Shown piece after piece: positions 15,280-23,541 of a DNA stretch of 64,000 bases (its first letter is position 1; each line of letters begins with the position of its first letter). Source of the stretch: Lachnospiraceae bacterium (lineage in GTDB: Bacteria > Bacillota > Clostridia > Lachnospirales > Lachnospiraceae); NCBI GenBank assembly GCA_022769625.1, contig JALEJP010000022.1, positions 1-64,000 of the forward strand, in the 5' to 3' direction. Under the pieces are notes generated by a model, which saw nothing but the letters and a program-made list of their open reading frames with translations, made no database searches and was not told where the DNA came from. The position numbers and the translations under genes are program-made.

Positions 15280-15903
15280 TTATGAAAAGAAACGGAAAAC
15301 ACCGATGACTTTACCCAGAATACGAAGATCCTGTTCCTGCACGATAATCGGCTCCATCGTATCGTTTTCCGGCTGAAGACGATAATACCCCTGCTCGCGG
15401 TAAAAAGTCTTAACAGTGGCCGAATCATCGATCAGAGCGGCTATGATATCTCCGTTGTCTGCCGTGCTTTGCTGTCTGACAAGAATATGGTCTCCGGAAA
15501 GAATGCCGGCATTAACCATACTTTCCCCCTGTACCTTCAGTAAAAATGTCTGAGCATTTGGCAGGTACTCACATGGGATCGGAAAATAGGTCTCGATGTT
15601 TTCCACCGCAAGAAGTGGGGAACCGGCAGCAATCCTGCCCACGATCGGTACATTTACCACCTCACGGCGTAAAAGCTGAAAACTGTCATCCAGAATCTCA
15701 ATCGCCCTCGGCTTGGTGGGATCACGACGTATGTAACCGTTTTTCTCCAGTGACTCCAGATGAGAATGAACGGATGAAGTAGATTTGAGATGAACTGCCT
15801 CACAGATTTCACGGACTGCAGGCGGAAAACCGCGATTTAATATCTCTGATTTGATGTATTCCAGAATTTCTTTCTGTTTTTCAGTAATTTTTCCATTAGC
15901 CAT
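15280..15903 (-). CDS. lexA: SOS response repressor LexA
   Basis: Repressor of the DNA-damage response that self-cleaves when RecA is activated. The 207-residue protein has a winged-helix DNA-binding domain (LKSTSSVHSHLESLEKNGYI), the Ala93-Gly94 cleavage site in GRIAAGSPL, and the catalytic dyad Ser128 in QGESMV and Lys165 in ATVKTFY. I start at ATG 15903 because GGGAGG precedes it; the frame is open to 16098, but that extra segment contains the promoter and a LexA box. Divergent from a LysM protein gene, as lexA and yneA are in Bacillus. Confidence 0.97.
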   Translation of the reverse strand: MANGKITEKQKEILEYIKSEILNRGFPPAVREICEAVHLKSTSSVHSHLESLEKNGYIRRDPTKPRAIEILDDSFQLLRREVVNVPIVGRIAAGSPLLAVENIETYFPIPCEYLPNAQTFLLKVQGESMVNAGILSGDHILVRQQSTADNGDIIAALIDDSATVKTFYREQGYYRLQPENDTMEPIIVQEQDLRILGKVIGVFRFFS

Positions 15904-16025
15904 ATATAAAATCCTCCCGGCAATTCTTTTATCTGATTCTGTCATATACAGCAGAGCAATCTGCTCTGAGCGGACATCGTTTTGCTGTTGAAAAAGAAAG
16001 CTCACAGAGCGTAATTTCTTTTTTA

Positions 16026-16054
16026 ATAATAACACAGAACTTCCTGAAAAGCAA
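16026..16054 (-). promoter_or_regulatory. predicted lexA promoter
   Basis: On the minus strand, TTGCTT (16054-16049), a 17-base spacer and TATTAT (16031-16026). A LexA box lies a few bases upstream at 16066-16079. Confidence 0.5.
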
Positions 16055-16065
16055 ACAGATATTCC

Positions 16066-16079
16066 CGAAAATTTGTTCG
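16066..16079. promoter_or_regulatory. LexA box 1
   Basis: CGAAAATTTGTTCG. Read on the minus strand it is CGAACAAATTTTCG, 13 of 14 matches to the Gram-positive consensus CGAACRNRYGTTYG. Just upstream of the lexA promoter. Confidence 0.65.
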
Positions 16080-16087
16080 ATTTCATA

Positions 16088-16116
16088 TTGACAAACACAT
16101 GTTTGGATTATATAAT
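16088..16116 (+). promoter_or_regulatory. consensus sigma-A promoter of the yneA-like gene, overlapped by a LexA box
   Basis: TTGACA (16088-16093), exactly 17 bases, TATAAT (16111-16116): a perfect consensus promoter that would be very active unless repressed. The LexA-like box CAAACACATGTTTG (16092-16105, 13 of 14 to consensus) lies in the spacer. Confidence 0.85.
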
Positions 16117-16130
16117 AGCATTAACCAAAA

Positions 16131-16144
16131 AGAACACACGTTCG
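16131..16144. promoter_or_regulatory. LexA box 3
   Basis: AGAACACACGTTCG, 13 of 14 matches to CGAACRNRYGTTYG, about 15 bases downstream of the -10 box of the yneA-like promoter. Confidence 0.75.
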
Positions 16145-16188
16145 CAAACATATGATTGCCTTTATGATTAGAAAGGGGAATGAGATAT

Positions 16189-16548
16189 ATGAGAGAGACT
16201 ACGAAAATGACTTCTGCAAAGCGAAGGAAAACGGTACGGATGCAAAAGCGTCTGTTGACGATGGCATTTTTCTGCCTGGCGATTGTACTGGTTTCGCTTT
16301 GTTTCAGCTTTATCACAAATGCAGATTCTGCGGCCAAAAGACATGCTTACAAATATTACACAGAGATTACGGTTTCCGAAGGAGACAGTCTTTGGGACAT
16401 CGCACAGCATTACATGACGGAGGAGTACGATTCTCCCAAAGCCTACATTAAAGAAGTAAAGGACATCAACGCTTTGTTGGATGCCGATCAGATTTACAGG
16501 GGACAGCATCTGATCGTACCGTATTATTCCACTGAATTCAAATATTAA
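16189..16548 (+). CDS. LysM-domain membrane protein, YneA-like SOS division inhibitor
   Basis: A 119-residue protein with a positively charged start, one transmembrane segment (LLTMAFFCLAIVLVSLCF, near residues 22-40) and an extracytoplasmic LysM domain (TVSEGDSLWDIAQHYM, through GQHLIVPYY). This is the architecture of B. subtilis YneA, which delays cell division during DNA damage. ATG 16189 is preferred over ATG 16180 because AAAGGGG lies 10 bases upstream of it. Divergent from lexA, with two LexA boxes in its promoter region. Function is inferred from architecture and context. Confidence 0.85.
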   Translation: MRETTKMTSAKRRKTVRMQKRLLTMAFFCLAIVLVSLCFSFITNADSAAKRHAYKYYTEITVSEGDSLWDIAQHYMTEEYDSPKAYIKEVKDINALLDADQIYRGQHLIVPYYSTEFKY

Positions 16549-16558
16549 CTCCCTATAC

Positions 16559-16602
16559 CCGGGCCAGGATCGGATTTACCGACATTCTGGTCCGGATTTT
16601 TG
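16559..16602 (+). terminator. terminator after the yneA-like gene
   Basis: CCGGGCCAGGAT (16559-16570) pairs with ATTCTGGTCCGG (16584-16595) through two G-U pairs and is followed by ATTTTT. Confidence 0.75.
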
Positions 16603-16635
16603 CCTGTTTTGTCTGTTTTGTCTGATTTCAGGCTC

Positions 16636-16664
16636 TTTTCATTTTTCTCGGGATGGAGTATACT
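16636..16664 (+). promoter_or_regulatory. possible promoter for the 76-residue hypothetical gene
   Basis: TTTTCA (16636-16641), a 17-base spacer and TATACT (16659-16664). The -10 is good, the -35 is 4 of 6. Confidence 0.45.
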
Positions 16665-16731
16665 GATTAGCGGCAAATATAGGGAAAAATAACAATAAAG
16701 CTGTTTTTCAGGGCAGAAGAAAGGAGATATT

Positions 16732-16962
16732 ATGCGACAGGAAAAATTTAAAATGGAACGGCCGGGGCTGGTACAGATCGGAGACCGGGTTGAAATAACG
16801 GAAATCCAGACCAATATGAATTTCAGTTATATCATAGAACCGGCTGTAGCCATGTCCGGCTGCTTTAAAAACGCTGAACGCATCAAAGCAAAAGAAGGTG
16901 TCATAATAAACATTGAACATACTCCGAGAGGATATATGGTGACTGCTGAATTTGAAGAATAG
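16732..16962 (+). CDS. small conserved-looking hypothetical protein
   Basis: A 76-residue protein, not recognised. ATG 16732 is preceded by a strong gaaaggag, and the upstream promoter and downstream promoter for the recombinase make it a single-gene unit. It is rich in beta-type residues (GLVQIGDRVEITEI, GVIINIEHTPRGYMVTAEF), has no signal peptide or membrane segment, and has one cysteine (SGCF). Codon use matches the neighbours, so it is probably a real gene. Confidence 0.65.
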   Translation: MRQEKFKMERPGLVQIGDRVEITEIQTNMNFSYIIEPAVAMSGCFKNAERIKAKEGVIINIEHTPRGYMVTAEFEE

Positions 16963-16974
16963 TAATCTGGACGG

Positions 16975-17003
16975 TTGCAGTTTATTTTGAGAGGTGCTAT
17001 ACT
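16975..17003 (+). promoter_or_regulatory. predicted promoter of the Xer-type recombinase gene
   Basis: TTGCAG (16975-16980), a 17-base spacer and TATACT (16998-17003), about 80 bases before the ATG. Confidence 0.65.
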
Positions 17004-17024
17004 GTTTTTGGCCAATCTATTTGA

Positions 17025-17038
17025 AAAACATGTGTTTG
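17025..17038. promoter_or_regulatory. LexA-like box downstream of the recombinase promoter
   Basis: AAAACATGTGTTTG matches 12 of 14 positions of CGAACRNRYGTTYG. In the reverse direction the stretch GACAAACACATGTTT is identical to the sequence at the yneA-like promoter (16090-16104). Confidence 0.5.
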
Positions 17039-17085
17039 TCGTATAGATTAAAACACACTCCCATAACAGAAAGAAGGTATCTTTA

Positions 17086-18144
17086 ATGGCGCAAAATATT
17101 ACTTATCATGAACAGACCGATATGGATAATATCCGTAAACTGCGTGAAGTTTTAAAAACTCTTCCGGATTTCACCAGAGACTATTTTCGTGCGGTGGAGC
17201 CAACCACCTCCACAAAGACACGGATTTCCTACGCTTATGACATCCGGATTTTCTTTCAGTTTCTCTTGTCCGAAAACCCCTCTCTGCGGGAAAAAACCAT
17301 GAAGGATCTGCAGGTGTCCGTTTTGGATCAGGTAAAACCGGTGGATATTGAGGAATATCTGGAATATCTGAAGCTGTATGATTCGACGAATGAAAAGACG
17401 CACACAAACGGTGAACGCGGGCTGAAAAGAAAAATGTCTTCTCTGCGCAGTTTTTACTCTTATTATTACAAAAGGCAGGCCATTGAGACCAACCCGACTC
17501 TGCTGATTGATATGCCAAAGCTGCACGATAAAAACATCATTCGCCTGGATGCAGGTGAAGTTTCTGCTCTTCTGGATTATATCGAGCACTGCGGTGATAC
17601 GCTGACCGGTCAGAAAAAAGCTTATTATGAAAAAACAAAACTCCGCGATCTTGCAATCGTTACTCTCCTGCTTGGCACCGGGATCCGTGTATCGGAATGT
17701 GTCGGTCTTGATGTGGAAGATATTGACTTCCGTAACAACGGTATTCGCCTCGTACGCAAAGGCGGATCCGAGATGGTAGTCTATTTCGGGTCTGAAGTAG
17801 AAAAGGCTTTAAAAAGCTATCTGGAGGCTCGTGAGGCCATTATCCCATTGGATGGACATGAACATGCACTCTTCTATTCAACTCAGCGCAGGCGTATCGG
17901 TGTACAGGCCGTGGAAAATCTCGTTAAAAAATATTCACGTGCCATCACTACAACAAAAAAAATTACGCCTCATAAGCTGCGGAGCACTTACGGAACGGCA
18001 CTTTATCAGGAAACCGGAGATATTTATCTGGTTGCAGATGTCCTTGGACACAGAGATGTCAATACCACCAAAAAGCACTATGCTGCCATGGATGACGCAA
18101 GGCGACGCCAGGCGGCATCTGCCGTTCACCTGCGTGAAGATTAA
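17086..18144 (+). CDS. tyrosine recombinase of the XerC/XerD type
   Basis: Site-specific recombinase, 352 residues. The N-terminal SAM-like core-binding domain covers about residues 25-130. All catalytic residues are present: R201 in GTGIRVSEC, K225, H296 and R299 in TPHKLRSTYGTAL, H322 in LGHRDV and Y332 in KKHYAAMD. Family members resolve chromosome dimers at dif. The core-like neighbourhood and lack of nearby phage genes suggest a housekeeping role rather than an element integrase, but neither is proven. ATG 17086 has agaaagaagg upstream. A LexA-like box lies between its promoter and start. Confidence 0.93.
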   Translation: MAQNITYHEQTDMDNIRKLREVLKTLPDFTRDYFRAVEPTTSTKTRISYAYDIRIFFQFLLSENPSLREKTMKDLQVSVLDQVKPVDIEEYLEYLKLYDSTNEKTHTNGERGLKRKMSSLRSFYSYYYKRQAIETNPTLLIDMPKLHDKNIIRLDAGEVSALLDYIEHCGDTLTGQKKAYYEKTKLRDLAIVTLLLGTGIRVSECVGLDVEDIDFRNNGIRLVRKGGSEMVVYFGSEVEKALKSYLEAREAIIPLDGHEHALFYSTQRRRIGVQAVENLVKKYSRAITTTKKITPHKLRSTYGTALYQETGDIYLVADVLGHRDVNTTKKHYAAMDDARRRQAASAVHLRED

Positions 18145-18150
18145 TTAAAA

Positions 18151-18207
18151 ACTGCCGGAGCACTCTTCCATTCTCGTAAATGGCAGAGAGTGCTCCGGCA
18201 GTTTCTT
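18151..18207. terminator. bidirectional terminator between the recombinase gene and purC
   Basis: ACTGCCGGAGCACTC (18151-18165) pairs perfectly with GAGTGCTCCGGCAGT (18188-18202). A-run before and T-run after serve both convergent genes. Confidence 0.9.
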
Positions 18208-18226
18208 TTTCGCTATGTATTTCGTA

Positions 18227-19099
18227 TTATACCAGTTTTTCTCCGGTCAGCATTTCATATCCCTGCAGGTATTTCTCAATCGTCTTGTCAACAATGTCCT
18301 GCGGCAGCGTCCAGTTGTTATCCGGATTTTCTTTCAGCCAGTCACGCGCAAACTGCTTATCAAAGGAAGGCTGTCCGTGTCCCGGTTCATAACCTTCTGC
18401 CGGCCAGAAACGGGAGCTGTCCGGTGTAAGCATTTCGTCACCCAGAGTGATATTTCCCTCTTCGTCAAGTCCAAATTCGAATTTTGTATCTGCAATAATA
18501 ATACCCTTCTCAAGTGCATACTCCGCACATTTTTTGTAAAGTGCAATCGTATAATCGCGAAGCTTCTCTGCATACTCCGCTCCTTTGCCCGGATAATACT
18601 TTTCCAGATGCGCGATACTCTGCTCATATGAAATATTCTCATCGTGATCTCCGATCTCTGCTTTTGTGGATGGTGTATAGATCGGCTCAGGCAGCTTGTC
18701 GGATTCTTTCAATCCTTCCGGAAGCTGGATTCCACATACTTTTCCTGTTTTCTGATAGCTTGCCCAGCCACTTCCGGTAATATATCCACGTACGATACAT
18801 TCCAGCGGAAGCATATTCAGCTTGCGGCATTTCATACTGTTTCCATCAAATTTCTCCTGCTGGAAAAAATCCGGCATATCTTTCACATCTGTAGAAATCA
18901 TATGATTCGGCAGAATATCTTTTGTCATGTCAAACCAGAATTTTGACATCTGTGTCAGTACCGTACCTTTTTTTGTAACCACGTTATCCAGAATTACATC
19001 AAAACAACTGATTCGGTCTGTTGCCACCATAATCAGGCTGTCTCCATTGTCATAAATCTCGCGTACTTTCCCTTCTTTAATCGGTTTCATTTCCTGCAT
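18227..19099 (-). CDS. purC: phosphoribosylaminoimidazole-succinocarboxamide synthase (SAICAR synthetase)
   Basis: ATP-dependent step of purine synthesis joining CAIR and aspartate. Family blocks include KEGKVREIYDNGDSLIMVATDRISCFD, ECIVRGYITGSGW and ADTKFEFGLDEEGNI. I start at ATG 19099 (MQEMKPIKEGK) because AGGTAGG lies just upstream; ATG 19117 is in frame but lacks a ribosome site. This gives 290 residues, the longer form typical of this family branch. It stands alone here, with no other pur gene in the window, between a shared terminator and its own upstream region. Confidence 0.96.
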   Translation of the reverse strand: MQEMKPIKEGKVREIYDNGDSLIMVATDRISCFDVILDNVVTKKGTVLTQMSKFWFDMTKDILPNHMISTDVKDMPDFFQQEKFDGNSMKCRKLNMLPLECIVRGYITGSGWASYQKTGKVCGIQLPEGLKESDKLPEPIYTPSTKAEIGDHDENISYEQSIAHLEKYYPGKGAEYAEKLRDYTIALYKKCAEYALEKGIIIADTKFEFGLDEEGNITLGDEMLTPDSSRFWPAEGYEPGHGQPSFDKQFARDWLKENPDNNWTLPQDIVDKTIEKYLQGYEMLTGEKLV

Positions 19100-19151
19100 A
19101 GTTCCTACCTCATCCATTCTATGTTTATTTAATAACTACATCGGTACAAAA

Positions 19152-19178
19152 ATACTACTATTTGCCCCCCATTGTCAA
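19152..19178 (-). promoter_or_regulatory. possible purC promoter
   Basis: A perfect TTGACA on the minus strand (19178-19173) followed at 15 bases by TAGTAT (19157-19152). The short spacer and imperfect -10 lower confidence. No purine riboswitch fits in the roughly 50 bases left before the start. Confidence 0.4.
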
Positions 19179-19246
19179 GTGCCAGATGGAAAAACCACAG
19201 TTTGCAGAACTATAAAGGGATTATTTTGCGCCCAAAAGCTCATGTT

Positions 19247-19274
19247 TTGAATGATTTTTAATGGGTAAGATAAT
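19247..19274 (+). promoter_or_regulatory. possible promoter of the XRE regulator gene
   Basis: TTGAAT (19247-19252), a 16-base spacer and GATAAT (19269-19274), 30 bases before the ATG. Confidence 0.5.
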
Positions 19275-19303
19275 CAGAGTATGTTTTGTTTGGAGGAGAT
19301 ACA

Positions 19304-19660
19304 ATGGTGAATCTGCATACCATGGGAAACCGCATACGGGAAGGAAGGGAAAAGCTTGGTTACACGCGGGAGCAATTTGCGGAAATGATCAATATAAGCC
19401 CTCGTTTCTGTTATGATATCGAAGCCGGCCAAAAAGGCGTTTCCCTGGAAACCTTAAAAAATATCTGTCAGGTGCTGGAGCTTCCTGCCAGCTATCTTCT
19501 TGATCTGGAAGATCTGGACTCTGAAAAATATGAAAGTAACGTTTTTCAGAATCTGATGAATCGCTGTCCGGCTGAATTTCGTGATGATCTCAATAAGCTG
19601 GCACTTTTATATGTTCAATCTGTAACCCGAGTCAAACCGGATCATACAGAAAACCCCTGA
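19304..19660 (+). CDS. XRE-family helix-turn-helix transcriptional regulator
   Basis: A 118-residue DNA-binding protein. Residues about 6-62 form a Cro/CI-type helix-turn-helix (GNRIREGREKLGYTREQFAE, FCYDIEAGQKGVSLETLKNI). The C-terminal half is helical with no recognised sensor domain. ATG 19304 follows GGAGGAG at 19292-19298; the earlier in-frame TTG at 19286 is rejected. It stands alone between purC and dtd, both on the other strand. Targets are unknown. Confidence 0.9.
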   Translation: MVNLHTMGNRIREGREKLGYTREQFAEMINISPRFCYDIEAGQKGVSLETLKNICQVLELPASYLLDLEDLDSEKYESNVFQNLMNRCPAEFRDDLNKLALLYVQSVTRVKPDHTENP

Positions 19661-19698
19661 GGTACAGCCAGATTCCCAATCTGCTGCATACCTCAGGG
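19655..19698. terminator. terminator between the XRE gene and dtd, stronger for dtd
   Basis: CCCTGAGGTA (19655-19664) pairs with TACCTCAGGG (19689-19698) around a second hairpin (CAGATT/AATCTG). On the minus strand it runs into GGTTTTC. The plus strand lacks a T-run. The stem overlaps the XRE stop codon. Confidence 0.65.
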
Positions 19699-19712
19699 AT
19701 ATCAATAATGTC

Positions 19713-20168
19713 TTACGCATGCATAATATCACGCGTATCTAAAATCACGGTAAACGGCCCGTCATTGAGCAGTTCCACTTTCATATCTGCACCAAAGCTT
19801 CCTTTTTCGACAACAGGAAGCAGTTTCTGACATTCAGAAACAATATACTCATAGATCTCCTTCGCCTCATCCGGTGCTTTTGCATCCGTAAAGCTTGGAC
19901 GATTTCCTTTTTTGCAGTTTGCCAGAAGTGTAAACTGTGAAATCAGCAAAACTTCACCATTCACATCATGCAAAGACAGATTTGTTTTTCCGTTTTGATC
20001 TTCAAAAATACGGAGTCCGCACATTTTTCGGATCAGAACATCTGCCTCCTTTTTCGTATCGTTTTTTCCGATTCCGATCAGGATCAGAAACCCCTTTCCG
20101 ATCTTTCCAATCACTTCCCCGTCCACTGTGACCGAAGCACGGGAAACTCTCTGAATTACAAATTTCAT
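19713..20168 (-). CDS. dtd: D-aminoacyl-tRNA deacylase
   Basis: Removes D-amino acids mischarged on tRNA. The 151-residue protein has [21 protein letters not shown] at the start, the [17 protein letters not shown] block containing the Ser-Gln-Phe-Thr motif, and the C-terminal [11 protein letters not shown] motif. Start ATG 20168 lies four bases after the stop of the upstream kinase-like gene, so the two are probably cotranscribed. Confidence 0.97.
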   Translation of the reverse strand: MKFVIQRVSRASVTVDGEVIGKIGKGFLILIGIGKNDTKKEADVLIRKMCGLRIFEDQNGKTNLSLHDVNGEVLLISQFTLLANCKKGNRPSFTDAKAPDEAKEIYEYIVSECQKLLPVVEKGSFGADMKVELLNDGPFTVILDTRDIMHA

Positions 20169-20172
20169 ATCC

Positions 20173-20802
20173 TTACCGCTGTCTTTCTTTTAATGCAACA
20201 AAATCTTTGATCAGTTCCACGGTACCATCTATTCCACATGAACTGCTGTCAACACAGAGATGATAGCTTGCTGCGTCGCCCCATTTTTTGTTGGAATAGT
20301 AATTATAATAGCTGGCACGTTTTTTGTCTGTTTTGATAATACACTCCTTTGCTTTCGCATCCGTCAGATCATATTTTGTTGCAATCCTGCGGATGCGGAT
20401 ATCCATATTGGCATGAATAAAAACACTGATGCAGTTTTTATAATCCTCCAGTGCATAATCCGCACAGCGCCCCACCATAACACAGGGACCCTCATCTGCA
20501 ATCTGCTTGATTGCATTAAACTGTGCCAGAAAAATCTTATGGTTTAGAGGCATATCTGCAAAGGTGGAAGAAGAATATCCAATGGAATACGTATCCATGA
20601 CAAGCGAATACAGAAAACTGTTTGTGGGTTTCTCATCATGATGTTCAAAAAGCTCCTGACAGATTCCGCTGTCTTTTGCGGCGCGGTCCAGAAGCTCACT
20701 GTCATAGCATTTTATGCCGAGATCAGCTGCCAGCTTTTCTCCGATCTCCCGTCCCCCGCTTCCATACTGTCTTCCTATCGTAATAATGGATTTACAAGCC
20801 AT
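20173..20802 (-). CDS. cytidylate kinase-like protein
   Basis: A 209-residue P-loop protein of the cytidylate-kinase-like family common in Clostridia. The N terminus [20 protein letters not shown] carries the nucleotide-binding loop in the GRQYGSGG form, and [16 protein letters not shown] resembles the kinase LID region. Substrate unknown: it is not the canonical cmk, which has GPAGAGKST. It heads a two-gene unit with dtd and is isolated from rluD upstream by a terminator. Confidence 0.88.
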   Translation of the reverse strand: MACKSIITIGRQYGSGGREIGEKLAADLGIKCYDSELLDRAAKDSGICQELFEHHDEKPTNSFLYSLVMDTYSIGYSSSTFADMPLNHKIFLAQFNAIKQIADEGPCVMVGRCADYALEDYKNCISVFIHANMDIRIRRIATKYDLTDAKAKECIIKTDKKRASYYNYYSNKKWGDAASYHLCVDSSSCGIDGTVELIKDFVALKERQR

Positions 20803-20837
20803 ATGCTACACACCCTTTCTTTGTTTTAATATGTAAA

Positions 20838-20872
20838 TGCCGCAGATTCACTTTTGTGAAGATTCTGCGGCA
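20838..20872 (-). terminator. terminator after the rluD operon
   Basis: TGCCGCAGATTCAC (20838-20851) pairs with GTGAAGATTCTGCGGCA (20856-20872) with small bulges. On the minus strand the stem is followed by TTTACAT, a short T-run. Confidence 0.6.
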
Positions 20873-20946
20873 TTCCTGCCGAAACATTATCTTATTTATC
20901 CAGTATACATCAAAATACCTATAATTTACAAGCATTTTCCTAATTT

Positions 20947-21855
20947 TTAAGGCATTTTTGCCAGTAATTTCTCGAAATAATCCGGAAGAGGAGCCGAGAA
21001 TTCCATATATTCTCCCGTTGAAGGATGCAAAAAACCGATAGTCATTGCGTGAAGTGTCTGCCCCTGAAGAGGATAAGGGCATTTGGATGGCCCGTATACG
21101 GTATCTCCAAGCAGCGGATGATGAATGGATGCCATGTGAACACGGATCTGATGTGTACGGCCAGTTTCAAGTTCACATTCAATATAGGTAAACTGACGAA
21201 ACCTTTTTAAAACCTGATAATGTGTAACTGCCGGTTTTCCATTCTGTTCATTGACAGCCATTTTTTTTCGTTCCAGGGGATGCCTTCCGATCGGGGCATT
21301 TATAGTTCCGGAGTCTTCTTTTACGGTGCCATGAACAATAGCACGATAACGTCTGGTAATCGAATGGACTTTCAGCTGTTCTGCAATCGCGCGATGTGCC
21401 TTATCATTCTTACAGACAATCAATGAACCGGTAGTATCCATATCAATTCTATGAACGATCCCCGGCCGCAGGATACCATTGATTCCGGACAGGCTGTCAT
21501 GGCAATGATACATCAATGCATTGACCAGAGTTCCGCTGTAATGCCCATGCGCCGGGTGAACAACCATTCCTTTTGGCTTATTGACCACGAGAAGATCATC
21601 ATCCTCATACAGAATATCAAGCGGTATATCTTCCGGTTTAATATCGGGTGTCTCTGCATCCGGTATCGTTACAGCAAGTTCCTGAGAAGCAAGTCGAAAA
21701 CTTGCTTTTATGGGATGTCCGTCCGCCTCGACCAACTGTTCCTTAAACAGTTTCTGAAAAAAACTTCTGGAATACTGTGGAAGCTGCTGTGCAAGATATT
21801 TGTCTGCACGCTCATCGGCAGCTTCTTCACTGGCTGGAAAAATAATTTTCTGCAT
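20947..21855 (-). CDS. RluA-family 23S rRNA pseudouridine synthase (RluD-like)
   Basis: Converts uridines of rRNA to pseudouridine. The 302-residue protein has an N-terminal S4 domain (residues about 15-75), then VNKPKGMVVHPAHGH and the catalytic aspartate in HRIDMDTTGSL near residue 138, and the GRTHQIRVHMA block. RluD-type specificity is inferred from the S4 domain and from the position next to lspA, as in B. subtilis ylyB. Last gene of the operon. Confidence 0.94.
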   Translation of the reverse strand: MQKIIFPASEEAADERADKYLAQQLPQYSRSFFQKLFKEQLVEADGHPIKASFRLASQELAVTIPDAETPDIKPEDIPLDILYEDDDLLVVNKPKGMVVHPAHGHYSGTLVNALMYHCHDSLSGINGILRPGIVHRIDMDTTGSLIVCKNDKAHRAIAEQLKVHSITRRYRAIVHGTVKEDSGTINAPIGRHPLERKKMAVNEQNGKPAVTHYQVLKRFRQFTYIECELETGRTHQIRVHMASIHHPLLGDTVYGPSKCPYPLQGQTLHAMTIGFLHPSTGEYMEFSAPLPDYFEKLLAKMP

Positions 21856-21891
21856 AATTGTCTCCTGTCTGGCTTTATACCTGTTTTTGCA

Positions 21892-22395
21892 TCACGGTTT
21901 CAGAAAATGAAAATCGTCATCTTTATACAAAGTCAGAATCAGCAGAAACAATACAGCCATGGATACCGTCACATAAATATCTGCGACGTTGAAAATTGGA
22001 AAATCAATCAAAGAGAAGTAGAAAAAATCCACTACAAATCCATTTTTTAAGCGGTCAATCATATTTCCAATGGCACCTGCAGCCACAAAAACAGCGACGA
22101 TACGCAGCGGTGTGTAATGTTTTGTTGCCGGCATCTTTACAAAACTCCATACAACTGCAGCAAGAACAATGCACACGATCATAAGAAACAGCCATCTCTG
22201 ATTCTGAAGGGTTCCAAACGCTGCCCCTCTGTTTTCCAGATACTGCAGCTGAAATACGCCTGGTATCAGTTCAATGGCAGGCTTATTTTTCAGGCTTTCA
22301 ATCGCAGCAATTTTGGTGAGCTGATCGCACAACACAAGCAGAAATACAGATATGGAAGCAAGGATACACTGGGTTGCTTTTTTCTTATTCTTCAT
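21892..22395 (-). CDS. lspA: lipoprotein signal peptidase (signal peptidase II)
   Basis: Membrane aspartyl protease that cleaves prolipoprotein signal peptides. The 167-residue protein has four membrane helices and the family motifs NRGAAFGTLQN and GNMIDRL, with catalytic aspartates in MIDRLKNGFVVDFF and in FNVADIYV. The start codon directly abuts the aroB stop codon, so translation is probably coupled. A client lipoprotein (DUF3048) is encoded at 56497. Confidence 0.96.
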   Translation of the reverse strand: MKNKKKATQCILASISVFLLVLCDQLTKIAAIESLKNKPAIELIPGVFQLQYLENRGAAFGTLQNQRWLFLMIVCIVLAAVVWSFVKMPATKHYTPLRIVAVFVAAGAIGNMIDRLKNGFVVDFFYFSLIDFPIFNVADIYVTVSMAVLFLLILTLYKDDDFHFLKP

Positions 22396-23517
22396 CTATT
22401 CTTCATCCCCTGTATTTTGTCTGATGTAATGAATGGCTTCTGCCATTTCTTCATCGGTAACAGTACGATCGATATATGCTGTACCGATTCCTTTTAAAAG
22501 TATAAACTTAACCTTTCCCTGCTCCATTTTTTTATCAGAACGTGTCGCAGATAGGATCTCTTCCGCATTTGGACCTTCAAAAGACACCGGAAGACCAAAT
22601 CCGATATTCATATCACGGATTTCGAAGAATTCCTCCGTGCTGATCAACCCCCGTTTCCAGGAGATATAGGAAGCAGCCAGATATCCGATTGCTACGCACT
22701 GGCCATGCATAAGCGTAAAATTCTTCAGCTTTTCGATGGCATGACCAAGCGTATGGCCAAAATTCAAAAGAGCACGCTCTCCTTTTTCCGTTGGATCTTT
22801 CTCAACTACATCCCGCTTGATCTCACAGCTTCTTGAAATCATTTCTTTTAATACAGAAATGTTTCGGTCTTTAATCTCAAACATCTGATTGATTGTCCAC
22901 TCATAATATGCAGCATCCTTTATGAGACCATGCTTCAGGATTTCTCCCATTCCACAGAGAAACTGTTCCTCTGTCAGAGATTTCAGAACCGCAATATTCA
23001 TGTATACCAGCTTCGGCTGATGAAATGCACCTACCATATTTTTATAGCATGCAAAATCAACTCCTGTTTTTCCGCCAATGCTGCTGTCCACCTGGGAAAG
23101 CAAAGTAGTTGGAACCTGCACAAAATCCACCCCGCGCAGATAAGTGGCAGCTGCAAATCCGGTCAAGTCTCCAACAACACCTCCGCCAAGGGCAACCAAC
23201 ATATCTTTTCGTTCATAATGATTGAGAATCAGGTGCTCATAAAGTTTCTGTACAATATCCAGGTTTTTATTCTCTTCTCCGGCCGGAAATACAAAACGTG
23301 TCACGCCAGCGCAACAGGAAGAAAGAATTGCTTCCACCTCATCTCCATAATATGCATTGACCGTTGAATCGGTAACCAGACACAGGCGTTTTTCCCTGAC
23401 ATCAAGATTCTGCAGATATTCTGCAAGATGATCGAAACTTTCCTCAAGAAATATTTCATATACCAGTTTTCCATCCTTTTTAACCGGAATTCTGGTACGG
23501 TACGCATTTATATTCAT
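22396..23517 (-). CDS. aroB: 3-dehydroquinate synthase
   Basis: Second step of the shikimate pathway: converts DAHP to 3-dehydroquinate using NAD and a divalent metal. The 373-residue protein shows the NAD-binding GGGVVGDLTGFAAATYLRG near residue 110, VPTTLLSQVDSSIGGKTGV, and the metal-ligand helix NFGHTLGHAIEK near 255. Its placement between ylmH and lspA is unusual: no other aro gene lies in the window. It starts 24 bases after the YlmH stop. Confidence 0.97.
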   Translation of the reverse strand: MNINAYRTRIPVKKDGKLVYEIFLEESFDHLAEYLQNLDVREKRLCLVTDSTVNAYYGDEVEAILSSCCAGVTRFVFPAGEENKNLDIVQKLYEHLILNHYERKDMLVALGGGVVGDLTGFAAATYLRGVDFVQVPTTLLSQVDSSIGGKTGVDFACYKNMVGAFHQPKLVYMNIAVLKSLTEEQFLCGMGEILKHGLIKDAAYYEWTINQMFEIKDRNISVLKEMISRSCEIKRDVVEKDPTEKGERALLNFGHTLGHAIEKLKNFTLMHGQCVAIGYLAASYISWKRGLISTEEFFEIRDMNIGFGLPVSFEGPNAEEILSATRSDKKMEQGKVKFILLKGIGTAYIDRTVTDEEMAEAIHYIRQNTGDEE

Positions 23518-23541
23518 AAATTATTCTCCCAAATTTGTTTG

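Noticed and set aside
15904..16098. Sixty-five-residue N-terminal extension of LexA
   Set aside because: It would cover the lexA promoter and a LexA box. ATG 15903 has a GGGAGG site and the normal LexA N terminus.
17086..18144. The tyrosine recombinase as integrase of a mobile element
   Set aside because: No flanking phage, conjugation or excisionase genes, no tRNA attachment site, and base composition is like the neighbours.
19100..19178. Purine riboswitch ahead of purC
   Set aside because: Only about 50 bases lie between the possible transcript start and the gene; no aptamer core was seen.
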